A stretch of DNA of 16,946 nt, taken from assembly GCA_039820425.1 (NCBI GenBank), contig JBCBQD010000118.1, forward strand, positions 1-16,946. The letters run 5' to 3'. Of this stretch, positions 5,671 to 13,551 are shown in pieces (position 1 is the stretch's first letter; every line of letters starts with the position of its first letter). A program made the translations under genes and the position numbers. The notes under the pieces are model-generated. The model had not been told where the DNA came from, searched no databases, and saw only the letters and a list, made by a program, of their open reading frames with translations. Source of the DNA: SIO4C1 sp039820425 (GTDB lineage Bacteria > Cyanobacteriota > Cyanobacteriia > Phormidesmidales > Phormidesmidaceae).

Positions 5671-6183
5671 ATGGCACATCTATCGCAACATCCAAATCAC
5701 CCCAGGCACCAAGCCTACAGTCAAACAGCTAATTCTCGACTATCTGCAACGGCAACGGCTCCTAGGCGAACGCGACCCAAACCCGCTGCGCCCAAACGCA
5801 AAAGATCTGTCCGCCCTCGCCGCGCTCGTCGGGGCGGCAAAGCCCTGCTAGCGGGTGGGTCAATGGCTTTTTTGGCCGCGCTGACCGTGGTGCCCGCTAA
5901 GATCAAGCCATCCGACACTGGGGTTGCACCCCAGCCCATTTGTCAGCAGGTAGTTCGCTCTGAGTCCCGGCTATCGCGGGAGCAGCTATCACAGCTACTT
6001 TCAATTCCTGAAGCCTCTTCTAAAGAAGCCATTCATCGGATTGTCGATACCCCTTACTGCATTCTCAAATCAGCTGAGGCGATTCGCCATGAGGCCTATC
6101 CCCTGGAATTTGATCCCAATACTTGGCTGATTTTGATCTATGAGGATGGGGCCTACAGTAGTTACGACTTTGTATTCAAGTAA
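5671..6183 (+). CDS. Arg-rich single-span membrane protein of unknown function
   Basis: I do not recognise this 170-residue protein. Residues 1-30 are Ser/Thr/His/Gln-rich. Residues 31-56 are extremely basic and proline-rich (RRTRPKPAAPKRKR and onward). A hydrophobic segment at about 57-75 (ALLAGGSMAFLAALTVV) is probably one membrane span with the basic end in the cytoplasm. The remainder (about 85-170) looks like a small folded domain with two cysteines (Cys91, Cys130) and a conserved-looking end, NTWLILIYEDGAYSSYDFVF, facing the periplasm or lumen if the positive-inside rule holds. The ATG has only a weak AAGG-like site (AAGGTCC, about 7 bases before it). It is divergent from the photolyase and convergent with the GGDEF-EAL gene, so it is probably transcribed alone. 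Confidence 0.7.
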   Translation: MAHLSQHPNHPRHQAYSQTANSRLSATATAPRRTRPKPAAPKRKRSVRPRRARRGGKALLAGGSMAFLAALTVVPAKIKPSDTGVAPQPICQQVVRSESRLSREQLSQLLSIPEASSKEAIHRIVDTPYCILKSAEAIRHEAYPLEFDPNTWLILIYEDGAYSSYDFVFK

Positions 6184-6190
6184 GGCGCAA

Positions 6191-6216
6191 GAAATGCAGC
6201 AAAAGTATGGCATTTC
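6191..6216. terminator. Weak hairpin between convergent genes
   Basis: A 7-bp stem, GAAATGC / GCATTTC, with a 12-base loop lies between the stop of the Arg-rich protein gene and that of the response regulator. There is no T-run on either side, so terminator function is only suggested by position. Confidence 0.25.
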
Positions 6217-6258
6217 AAGTTAAAACCACAAAATCGGCTGACCGTGACATTGCATTAT

Positions 6259-8073
6259 CTATGCAGAGGTTGCTTGGACCTGCTGTCGTAGCAGCGTCGT
6301 GATCTGATCAGCTGGGAGCGGTTTATAAAGAAAGTAGCCCTGACCGTATTCACACTGTAAGGTGCGTAACTGTTGCAGTTGATTATGGGTCTCTATACCC
6401 TCAGCAATGATTTGCATATTCATAGTACGGGCAATGTTGATGATCAATGGAATAATACCTAAGCTTTCTGGGGTATCGCTGATCGATTGCACAAAGGAAC
6501 GATCAACTTTAAGGTAGTTAACCGGCAGCGTATGCAGATAGCTCAATGATGAGTAACCGGTGCCAAAGTCATCAATGCTGAGTTCGATGGCGTGCTGCCG
6601 CAGCTTGTGGAGGGTTTGATCCACGTCGGTGCGGTTTTCGATGATGGCGCTTTCGGTGAGTTCGAGGCACAGGTTTTGGGGCTGGATGCCTTTATTGGCA
6701 AGGGTTTGACAAACGGTTTTGACCAGTTCGGGTTGTTGTAATTGCTTGGCCGAAAGATTGACGCTGATGGTAAAGTCCGGGGCAACCAGCCCTAGCTGTT
6801 GCCATTCGGCCAGGTGGGCACAGGCTTGCTGGAGAACTTGTTTGCCAATGTCGTTGATCAGACCAGTTTCTTCCGCAAACGGAATAAAGTCCTCAGGGGG
6901 AAGGTATTGTCCTGTGGGGTGCCACCAGCGGACAAGGGCTTCTAGACCGACGATATAGTGGTGCTGCAAGTGGATAATGGGTTGGTAGTGGACGCTAAAT
7001 TCTTGCTTGTCTAGGGCAACGCGCAGGGCAGTGTCCAGCTGTAGTAGCTGCACTGCACGGTTATGCATAGCTGACTCAAACCACCGATATTGCCCTTTGC
7101 CTGAGGCTTTGGCCCGATACATGGCGGTATCGGCGTCCCGTAACATGTATTCTGCATCTTTGTAGGCAGGGCTGCCCCAAACTAAGCCAATGCTGGCATT
7201 AATATAGATGTCGCGATCGCAAATGTGAAAGGGCGCGGATAAATTATTTAAAACCGACTCTGCTATCTCAGTGACAAGGGTGTCATCGGTCAGGTTGGTC
7301 AGTAAAAGGGCAAACTCATCGCCGCCAAAGCGGGCGAGCCATTCTATCGGTGGACCATAGTGTTTTTGAATTTGACGGAGGCGATTTGCCACTTCGATTA
7401 ACAGCTGATCGCCTTTAGAATGCCCGAGTGAATCGTTGATCATTTTAAAGCGATCGCAATCAAGAAAAAGAATGGCAAATTGATAGCTGGGAATCGCTTG
7501 AGCCTCGGCTAAAGCGCTACTAATTTGTTCAGAAAAAGACAGCCGATTGGGTAGACCGGTTAGCTCATCTTGGAGCGCCATCTCCATCAGTTGATCATGG
7601 GCGATTTCTAGCTGACTGGTGCGTTCTTGAACTCGGTTTTCCAAGTCAACCGTGAGTTGGCGCAGTTCATGCTGAGCTGTTTTGAGCGCTAACTGATGTC
7701 TGACCCGAGCCAACACCTCTTCAAACTGAAAGGGTTTAGTAACATAGTCAGTCGCACCACATTGAAAAGCCTTGACTTTATCAAAAGATGCATTCAAAGC
7801 ACTGAGCACAATCACCGGCAAATCAGCGGTGTAAGGATCGGCTCTAAGTTGGGCACACACCTCATAGCCATTGAGGTGGGGCATCATGATGTCGAGCAAA
7901 ACCAAATCGGGCAAATCATCATGCACTGATTTGATCGCCATAGCTCCATCCATGGCTTGACGGACATCGTACCCTGCATTGGCTAGCAGCCGCGACAGCA
8001 GCCGTACATTTGTCGGATTGTCATCAACAACTAAGATGCTCCCTTTCCCTGTTTCCTGACCAGTTGCTGTCAT
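6259..8073 (-). CDS. Response regulator with GGDEF and EAL domains (cyclic di-GMP turnover)
   Basis: This 604-residue soluble protein has three modules. A CheY-like receiver (about 10-130) carries the acidic pair Asp17-Asp18, phospho-acceptor Asp61 (LVLLDIMMP) and Lys113 (VTKPF). A helical linker (131-170) follows, then GGDEF (about 171-335; RFGGDEF at 248-254 with the intact catalytic signature) and EAL (about 345-600; GLEALVRW, SVNLSAKQL, ELTES, DDFGTGYSSL, KVDRSF, AEGIET, GQGY). GGDEF makes cyclic di-GMP and EAL degrades it; all main catalytic residues appear present in both, so the net activity may be set by phosphorylation of the receiver. No RxxD inhibitory site is seen just before GGDEF. 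No histidine kinase is adjacent, so it is an orphan. The start ATG at 8073 fits the receiver onset. Confidence 0.95.
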   Translation of the reverse strand: MTATGQETGKGSILVVDDNPTNVRLLSRLLANAGYDVRQAMDGAMAIKSVHDDLPDLVLLDIMMPHLNGYEVCAQLRADPYTADLPVIVLSALNASFDKVKAFQCGATDYVTKPFQFEEVLARVRHQLALKTAQHELRQLTVDLENRVQERTSQLEIAHDQLMEMALQDELTGLPNRLSFSEQISSALAEAQAIPSYQFAILFLDCDRFKMINDSLGHSKGDQLLIEVANRLRQIQKHYGPPIEWLARFGGDEFALLLTNLTDDTLVTEIAESVLNNLSAPFHICDRDIYINASIGLVWGSPAYKDAEYMLRDADTAMYRAKASGKGQYRWFESAMHNRAVQLLQLDTALRVALDKQEFSVHYQPIIHLQHHYIVGLEALVRWWHPTGQYLPPEDFIPFAEETGLINDIGKQVLQQACAHLAEWQQLGLVAPDFTISVNLSAKQLQQPELVKTVCQTLANKGIQPQNLCLELTESAIIENRTDVDQTLHKLRQHAIELSIDDFGTGYSSLSYLHTLPVNYLKVDRSFVQSISDTPESLGIIPLIINIARTMNMQIIAEGIETHNQLQQLRTLQCEYGQGYFLYKPLPADQITTLLRQQVQATSA

Positions 8074-8186
8074 AAAACGGCGTAGGCAACGGACTGTTAC
8101 TTGTCACATTACGCTAAGGGTAGCATCTTCATTGTTGGAGATTATTGACTCAACAGAAAAAGGCTTAGTTGGGAAGTGGGCAGTCA

Positions 8187-8666
8187 TCAAACCGGGTTGC
8201 TTTGGGCTTCTACAAAAGTCAAAAGCCCATCGCAGGCGTCGAGGAGTAGATTAATCACATAATTAAAGCCTTCGGGTCCACCGTAGTAAGGATCGGGGAC
8301 TTCTTTGTCAGTGTAATGGGAGCAAAAGTCGCACATGAGTTTGACCTTATGCTCATATTGACCGGCCCTATCCAGACTGAGAATGTCGCGATAGTTGCTA
8401 TGATCCATCGCTAAAATCCAATCAAATTGATCGAAGTCTTTAGGACCAAATTGTCGAGCCTGCCCAACCAGTTGAATCCCTCGCTGTTTTGCAGCTGCGG
8501 TCATTCTGCGATCGGGAGCGCTGCCAATGTGATAGCTCGAGGTGCCAGCAGAGTCACAGATGATATTTGTGACTAAGTTTTGCTCAATCAAATGATTCAT
8601 GATGTTTTCTGCCGAGGGTGAGCGACAGATATTGCCCAGACAGACAAAGAGTAGTCGAGTCTTCAT
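8187..8666 (-). CDS. Low-molecular-weight protein tyrosine phosphatase
   Basis: This 159-residue enzyme hydrolyses phosphotyrosine through a cysteinyl-phosphate intermediate. The phosphate loop CLGNICRS (Cys9 nucleophile, Arg15) is at the extreme N-terminus, as usual, and the general acid Asp125 lies in VPDPYYGG (123-130). Length is normal for the family (about 150-160). The ATG at 8666 gives the typical start MKTRLLFVCLGN; a longer reading from 8705 would add 13 residues that run into an inverted repeat and is rejected. The gene lies 150 bases downstream of ebfC on the same strand. In bacteria such enzymes often act with tyrosine kinases controlling exopolysaccharide export, but arsenate-reductase-type relatives exist and no partner is seen here. 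Confidence 0.93.
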   Translation of the reverse strand: MKTRLLFVCLGNICRSPSAENIMNHLIEQNLVTNIICDSAGTSSYHIGSAPDRRMTAAAKQRGIQLVGQARQFGPKDFDQFDWILAMDHSNYRDILSLDRAGQYEHKVKLMCDFCSHYTDKEVPDPYYGGPEGFNYVINLLLDACDGLLTFVEAQSNPV

Positions 8667-8704
8667 GGATAATCGGCGTAATGGCGAAACCTTCAACCCT
8701 AACA

Positions 8705-8767
8705 ATTTTGGATTTTAGATGGTCGATTTTGGATGGAATAACGTACCCAAAATCTAAAATCCAAAAT
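8705..8767. repeat. 16-bp perfect inverted repeat (hairpin)
   Basis: ATTTTGGATTTTAGAT (8705-8720) and its exact reverse complement (8752-8767) flank 31 bases that contain another partial GATTTTGGAT copy. Short AT-rich units of this kind recur in intergenic DNA of filamentous cyanobacteria (from memory), so it may be one copy of a dispersed family. It lies in the leader of the phosphatase gene, 38 bases before its ATG, where an RNA hairpin could influence readthrough from ebfC. Confidence 0.7.
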
Positions 8768-8816
8768 AGGAACATTCAGATACTAAAGCGCTAGCCTGAC
8801 TGTATTGAGCGCCAGA

Positions 8817-9161
8817 TTAGAGTCCAGGCAAATTGAGCCCGCCAGTCAGCTCTTCCATCCGCTCGCGCATGGTGTCGGTTGACTTGGCGTAGGCGTCTCT
8901 CATGGCGGTGGTGACCAAGTCTGAGAGCACTTCTGCCCCTTCATTGAGGGCTTCAGGTGCAATGGTGACGCCTCGCGGCTCTTGATTGCCACTCAGGGTA
9001 ACCTTGACCATGCCGCCTCCGGCCTGACCTTCAATTTCCATTTGCTCCAGTTCTTCCTGAAGCTTTTTAGCGCCTTCTTGGACCTGCTGAGCTTTTTTGA
9101 AAGCCTCAGTCAGTTCCTTCATCTTGCCGAGGCCAAAACCAAATCCTTGCCCTTTGGTCAT
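8817..9161 (-). CDS. ebfC: Nucleoid-associated protein, YbaB/EbfC family
   Basis: This 114-residue protein matches the length and layout of the family. A helical N-terminal arm with KMKELTEAFKKAQQVQEGAKKLQEEL (13-38) is followed by the central sheet MVKVTLSGNQEPRGVTIAPEAL (51-72) and a second helical arm ending in GGLNLPGL. Family members dimerise into a tweezer shape and bind DNA without strict sequence specificity, affecting nucleoid structure. The Gly/Phe-rich start (KGQGFGFGLG) is common in cyanobacterial members. It lies downstream of murB on the same strand with a 169-base gap, so it may be co-transcribed or have its own promoter; no clear ribosome binding site was seen. Confidence 0.93.
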   Translation of the reverse strand: MTKGQGFGFGLGKMKELTEAFKKAQQVQEGAKKLQEELEQMEIEGQAGGGMVKVTLSGNQEPRGVTIAPEALNEGAEVLSDLVTTAMRDAYAKSTDTMRERMEELTGGLNLPGL

Positions 9162-9330
9162 AGTTTTAGAGAGTTAGAATAGTGCGTAATTAACTGTCAA
9201 ACTATACGACTCTGTGCTGAGAAATGCAATCGGGGGTAGACACTTAAAATCGGATACCCACCCCACTGCCCACTCTACCTCCCCCAGGGATAACCTTCGC
9301 TTAAGACTCCTCGGTTAGGACGATGCCCAG

Positions 9331-10242
9331 TTAGGCTTGCTGAAAATCGCCCAGGATTTTGACCTCTGGTTTTAAGTGGAGCGACCACTTAGCCTCTATC
9401 GTCTGCTGCACGTGGCGGATTAGGTTAAAGATGTCCGCGGCTTTAGCACCCCCGCAGTTCAAAATAAAGTTGGCGTGGCGTTCGGCAATCTGGGCCTGGC
9501 CAATTTGGAAGCCTTTGAGCCCTGATTCCTCGATCAACCAGCCAGCACTGTGGGGCTTGGGATTACGAAAGACACTGCCACAGCTGGGTAAATGATACGG
9601 TTGGGTAGAGCGGCGCTGCTCTAAATCGGCGGCGGTGGCCGCCTTAATGACTTTGGGGTCGCCCCCTGGCCGGAGTTTGAAGGTGGCTTGGGTAACGATG
9701 CGACCATCGCGTTGCAAAACGGATGTGCGGTAACGGTAAGCGAGGGCTCCGGGGCGCAGTGTTTCTAAACTGCCGTCGGGGTTAACGACCTCGGTCTCTA
9801 CCAAAATTTGTTCGGTATCACAGCCATGTGCGCCCGCATTCATCACAACCGCACCGCCCACGGTCCCTGGAATGCCGACCGTCCATTCCAGACCGCTCCA
9901 GCCATGCCTGGCGGCTTTCCAGGCCAGGGTGGCCATGGGCTCCCCAGCGGCAGCGGTAACCTGGCCAGTGTTGTAATCAAACTGAGACTCGCGCAGGTAG
10001 CGCGTACAAATCACCAGCCCAGGCAACCCTTGATCGCTGATCAGTAGATTTGACCCTGCGCCTAGGATCATCACCGGTAACCCCTCTGCCCTGGCCCAGG
10101 CCAGACTTGCCTGCAAGTCTTCGAGACTGCGGGGAGCGACAAACCACTCCGCCGGCCCCCCAACGCGAAACGTGGTCAACTCCGCCAATGAAAACTGGGG
10201 TTTGGCGACGCAGTCGCAGGTCAGTTGTTTTTCGGTATTCAT
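9331..10242 (-). CDS. murB: UDP-N-acetylenolpyruvoylglucosamine reductase (MurB)
   Basis: This 303-residue cytoplasmic FAD enzyme reduces UDP-GlcNAc-enolpyruvate to UDP-MurNAc with NADPH, the second committed step of peptidoglycan synthesis. The FAD-binding part has TTFRVGGPAEWF (23-34), ILGAGSNLLIS (59-69) and TVGIPGTVGGAVVMNAGAHG (121-140). The catalytic domain has YRYRTS (169-174), the proton-donor Ser in CGSVFRNP (Ser223), AGWLIEESGLKG (233-244), HANFILN (256-262) and the Glu of KPEVKILG (Glu293). All key residues are present and the length is normal. It follows murC by 22 bases on the same strand, so the two are an operon. Confidence 0.97.
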   Translation of the reverse strand: MNTEKQLTCDCVAKPQFSLAELTTFRVGGPAEWFVAPRSLEDLQASLAWARAEGLPVMILGAGSNLLISDQGLPGLVICTRYLRESQFDYNTGQVTAAAGEPMATLAWKAARHGWSGLEWTVGIPGTVGGAVVMNAGAHGCDTEQILVETEVVNPDGSLETLRPGALAYRYRTSVLQRDGRIVTQATFKLRPGGDPKVIKAATAADLEQRRSTQPYHLPSCGSVFRNPKPHSAGWLIEESGLKGFQIGQAQIAERHANFILNCGGAKAADIFNLIRHVQQTIEAKWSLHLKPEVKILGDFQQA

Positions 10243-10264
10243 GGGCTTGTTCGGGACGTCGGAG

Positions 10265-11818
10265 CTATGCGTTAGAGAGGACCTCTACCCCTGGGCGAGT
10301 CTTAACGCCAGCCATGACATCAGGGATGATGCGGTTGAGATTACCGGCTGTTAAAAACAGAGCAATATCCCCAGGTCTCAGGATATCAGCCAGTTTGCTT
10401 TGAATATCGTCTAGCGTTGGCTGATAGTCTACCTGGCTATGGTGCTGGGCAATGGCATCGGCGACCTGTTGGCCGCTGATCCCGTAATGGTTGGTTTCAC
10501 TGGCGGCATAAATGTTGCTCACAATCACCTGATCAGCGTCGCCAAAGGCGCTAGCAAACTCATCTAGCAGGGTAGCTGCGCGGCTGTAGCGATGGGGTTG
10601 AAAGATGGCCACAACTCGACGCTCCGCACCGGAAGAAAGAACCTCAGTACTCTGTAACCGGGCTGCTGCCAGGGTGACTTTGATCTCACTGGGGTGGTGG
10701 GCATAGTCATCAATAAACAGGATGTCGTTGTGAAACCCCCGCCGATCAAACCGCCGTCTGGCCCCACCAAAGGTCGCCAGGGCGTCTGCGATCGCATCAA
10801 ACTCAAGATCGACCAGTCGCCCTACCGCCACGGCTGCCAGCGCATTGCTCAAATTGTGTAGACCCAATTGGGGGATGTATAGCTGCCCGAGCAGGGTGCC
10901 CCGCTCCCAAATGTCAGCGGTCATGCCCTGGGGGCTTTGTCGAATATCTTGAGCGATATAATCAGCGCCCGAGTGGGGGGTCAAACTGTAGGTGACTGCG
11001 GGGCTTAGCTCAGATTGAATGGTGGGGCAATCGAGGCAACCCACCGTAATCTGACACTGCTGAGAAAAGGCCTTAAAGATATCGACGACCTCATCTAAGG
11101 TGCTGTAGTGATCAGGGTGGTCTAGTTCAATATTGGTGATCACCCCAATGTAGGCCGATAGCTTGGCGAGCGAACCATCCGACTCGTCTGCCTCAGCCAC
11201 CATGTAGTCGCTCTGGCCCACGTAAGCGTTGCCCTGCCACTCACCCACCTCTCCCCCAATGACAATCGTAGGGTCAACGCCGGTTTTAACCAGCAGGTGG
11301 CCCACCATGCTACTCGTGGTGGTTTTCCCATGGGTGCCTGCCACCGCAATGCCTTTATATTCAGCCATCAGTGCCGCCAAAATATCGGAGCGATGAAAGA
11401 TAGGACAGCCCAACTCCACCGCCGCTCGATATTCAGGATTGTTCGGATTAATCGCCGTTGAGCAAACCACCTGCGGAAGTTGCGATTTTTCTAAGAGGGC
11501 GACGGCGGTTTTAACGGGCCGCTGGCTCGGGGGGTTGCTTACACCATTGCGCTGAGATGGGTGGTCTGATTCGCTGACCTCAGGATGGGGCGTAATCGCT
11601 GCACCGTGGGTAAAAAAAGATAGATTAGCGGCATCCTGGGTCCAAAAAATATGTGCCCCGTTGTCCTTCAGCCGCTGGGTAATGTGGCTTAGCCGCAGGT
11701 CCGATCCTGACACGGGCAATTTGCGTTTTGTCAAGACATAAGCCAGCGCAGACATGCCTATTCCACCAATACCGATGAAATGAAACGGTCTACCGCTGAA
11801 ATCTACGGAATTCAGCAT
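10265..11818 (-). CDS. murC: UDP-N-acetylmuramate--L-alanine ligase (MurC)
   Basis: This cytoplasmic ATP-dependent ligase adds L-Ala to UDP-MurNAc, starting the peptide stem. The predicted protein has 517 residues. The N-terminal domain starts with FIGIGGIGMS (14-23), the ATP loop is GTHGKTTTSS (161-170), and the central domain shows ADESDGSL (210-217), DHPDHYST (233-240) and, later, DDYAHHPSEI. An insertion of roughly 40 residues relative to E. coli (about 68-112, rich in Pro, Ser and His) lies before the strand LPQVVCSTAIN; cyanobacterial MurC proteins vary in this spot. The ATG at 11818 is preferred to the GTG at 11839 because GAGGA, a good ribosome binding site, lies about 8 bases before it and would be inside the longer reading. 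It is first in the murC-murB operon. Confidence 0.96.
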   Translation of the reverse strand: MLNSVDFSGRPFHFIGIGGIGMSALAYVLTKRKLPVSGSDLRLSHITQRLKDNGAHIFWTQDAANLSFFTHGAAITPHPEVSESDHPSQRNGVSNPPSQRPVKTAVALLEKSQLPQVVCSTAINPNNPEYRAAVELGCPIFHRSDILAALMAEYKGIAVAGTHGKTTTSSMVGHLLVKTGVDPTIVIGGEVGEWQGNAYVGQSDYMVAEADESDGSLAKLSAYIGVITNIELDHPDHYSTLDEVVDIFKAFSQQCQITVGCLDCPTIQSELSPAVTYSLTPHSGADYIAQDIRQSPQGMTADIWERGTLLGQLYIPQLGLHNLSNALAAVAVGRLVDLEFDAIADALATFGGARRRFDRRGFHNDILFIDDYAHHPSEIKVTLAAARLQSTEVLSSGAERRVVAIFQPHRYSRAATLLDEFASAFGDADQVIVSNIYAASETNHYGISGQQVADAIAQHHSQVDYQPTLDDIQSKLADILRPGDIALFLTAGNLNRIIPDVMAGVKTRPGVEVLSNA

Positions 11819-12437
11819 AATCTCTTCCTCAAACACCACACCACAGCCATATCAGGCGTATCATAGCAGCAATTCTTAAAATGGCTAGAGACTTCATGCC
11901 TTTACCCCTACCAGCTAAATCTACTAGCTGTGCAGAGGGCACTGCGCCTCGAGATAAGCATGCCTGCTAAGCCATTTAAAGTACCGCCTTGCCTGAAGCA
12001 TCTTCACCTTTTGTTCAGCTCATAAGCGCCCCAACCCGGATGTCGTCGGGTGTAAAAAAATACTCTGCTTCAGATTAAATCCTAGAAGACTATTTTGAGG
12101 CATCGCTAAGAGCGCTGTAACACCCTGCACGCGACACAGACTTTAGCAGAACCCTATGAAAACTGAAAGCCAGATAAGAAAAGATGGGCTAAAAGGCGGA
12201 CTTTGATTCGTGCAGTTAATTACCCTGATTGTATGTATTAGTAAAGCCTATGCGTCACGCACAGAGATGAGTCCTTTGGCGCTTGATTGAATCTGGATTA
12301 AGACAGCGGCTGTCAAATGATCCCCATCTGAATCACATTGTCGCGGGGACGTTCATCTGCGCTGCTCGATTTCCTGATATGATTGTTTCGTTTATTAAAA
12401 CCTAACTTGACTCGATTTACGACAGAGGGTAAGCGCA
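11819..12437. other. Gene-free 0.6-kb intergenic region upstream of murC and gap2
   Basis: This must hold the divergent promoters for murC (minus) and gap2 (plus). No protein-coding frame with family character is present. I see a small hairpin ACCCG/CGGGT at 12034-12051 and a perfect palindrome GACAGC-G-GCTGTC at 12302-12314, but no strong sigma-70 consensus pair and no recognisable RNA gene. The length is large for two housekeeping promoters, so an unannotated small RNA is possible. Confidence 0.5.
12302..12314. promoter_or_regulatory. Short palindrome upstream of gap2
   Basis: GACAGC-G-GCTGTC is a perfect 6-bp inverted repeat with a one-base centre, about 124 bases before the gap2 start. 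The position would suit a transcription-factor site, but I do not recognise the motif. Confidence 0.2.
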
Positions 12438-13454
12438 GTGATTAGAGTAGCAATCAATGGTTTTGGCCGCATCGGGCGAAACTTTTTACGGTGTTGGCTG
12501 ACACGCGACGACAGCCAGTTAGATGTTGTTGCTATCAACAACACATCTGACGCAAAGACGGCCTGCCATCTGCTCAAGTACGATTCTTTACTTGGGCGTT
12601 TGGATGCAGACATCAGCTACGATGACGACACCATCAAGGTAAATGACAAAGTTATCAAATGCTGCTCCGATCGCAATCCTAACAACTTGCCTTGGGGTGC
12701 TTGGGATATCGACCTGGTGATCGAGTCAACCGGGGTTTTTGTAAGTGAAGAAGGGGCAGGCCGTCACATTGAGGCGGGCGCTAAACAAGTTTTGATCACG
12801 GCTCCGGGTAAGGGTGGCAATGTTGACACTTATGTGATGGGCGTCAACGACAGCGAGTATGTCCACGGTAAAAACAAAATCATCAGCAACGCCAGCTGTA
12901 CTACCAACTGTCTGGCCCCTGTGGTCAAGGTGCTGCATGACAGCTTTGGCATCATCAAAGGCACCATGACCACCACCCACAGCTATACGGGTGACCAGCG
13001 GATTTTGGATGCAAGCCACCGCGATCTGCGTCGGGCCAGGGCTGCTGCGATTAACATTGTGCCGACCTCTACCGGGGCAGCCAAGGCGGTGGCATTGGTG
13101 ATCCCTGATATGAAGGGTCGCTTAAACGGGATTGCAATGCGGGTGCCCACCCCCAACGTATCGGTGGTTGACCTGGTAGCCCAGGTTGAGAAAAAAACCA
13201 TTGCCGAAGAAGTCAACGCTGCTTTTAAAGCGGCGGCGGCAGGCCCCATGAAGGGTTTCTTGGGCTACACCGAGGAGCCGCTGGTGTCGATCGACTACCG
13301 TAAGACTGACGATTCTTCAATCGTTGACTCTAGCCTGACCCTGGTCATGGATGGTGACATGGTGAAAGTGGTTGCTTGGTATGACAACGAGTGGGGCTAT
13401 AGCCAGCGCGTTGTGGACCTGGCTGAGTTGGTGGCTAAGCACTGGCCTGGTTAA
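12438..13454 (+). CDS. gap2: NAD(P)-dependent glyceraldehyde-3-phosphate dehydrogenase, Calvin-cycle type
   Basis: This 338-residue cytoplasmic enzyme interconverts 1,3-bisphosphoglycerate and glyceraldehyde-3-phosphate; the Gap2 type works in photosynthetic carbon fixation and can use NADPH. The nucleotide-binding start is INGFGRIGRNFLRCW (6-20). The catalytic Cys154 is in SNASCTTNCLAP and His181 is in TTTHSYTGDQ. The sequence DASHRDLRRARAAA (191-204) has Ala-Ser where NAD-specific glycolytic enzymes have Leu-Pro, and NNTSDAKT (34-41) lacks the Asp that excludes NADP, both marks of the photosynthetic type. The length equals typical Gap2. The start is GTG at 12438 with GAGGG at 12425-12429 eight bases ahead. 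It is probably monocistronic, ending in a hairpin terminator shared with cca. Confidence 0.97.
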   Translation: MIRVAINGFGRIGRNFLRCWLTRDDSQLDVVAINNTSDAKTACHLLKYDSLLGRLDADISYDDDTIKVNDKVIKCCSDRNPNNLPWGAWDIDLVIESTGVFVSEEGAGRHIEAGAKQVLITAPGKGGNVDTYVMGVNDSEYVHGKNKIISNASCTTNCLAPVVKVLHDSFGIIKGTMTTTHSYTGDQRILDASHRDLRRARAAAINIVPTSTGAAKAVALVIPDMKGRLNGIAMRVPTPNVSVVDLVAQVEKKTIAEEVNAAFKAAAAGPMKGFLGYTEEPLVSIDYRKTDDSSIVDSSLTLVMDGDMVKVVAWYDNEWGYSQRVVDLAELVAKHWPG

Positions 13455-13482
13455 GGTTAACGATGACACTCCCTGACGGATT

Positions 13483-13514
13483 GTCAAAATCTTGAGAAGT
13501 CAAAATCTTGGGAA
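13483..13514 (+). repeat. Two-copy 16-bp tandem repeat
   Basis: GTCAAAATCTTGAGAA and GTCAAAATCTTGGGAA are adjacent and differ at one base. They lie between the gap2 stop and its terminator hairpin, and are probably a slippage duplication in the 3' untranslated region. Confidence 0.7.
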
Positions 13515-13517
13515 TAA

Positions 13518-13551
13518 GGGGCTTTTGGCAAGGTTGCCAAAGGCCCTTTTT
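13518..13551. terminator. Hairpin terminator between convergent gap2 and cca
   Basis: An inverted repeat of about 13 bp (GGGCTTTTGGCAA, with TTGCCAAAGGCCC opposite, one G-T pair and a GG centre) is followed directly by TTTTT at 13547-13551 on the plus strand. This is a good intrinsic terminator for gap2. The cca stop codon (13550-13552) overlaps the T-run, so the same hairpin lies just after cca, but the T-run on that strand is weak. Confidence 0.8.
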
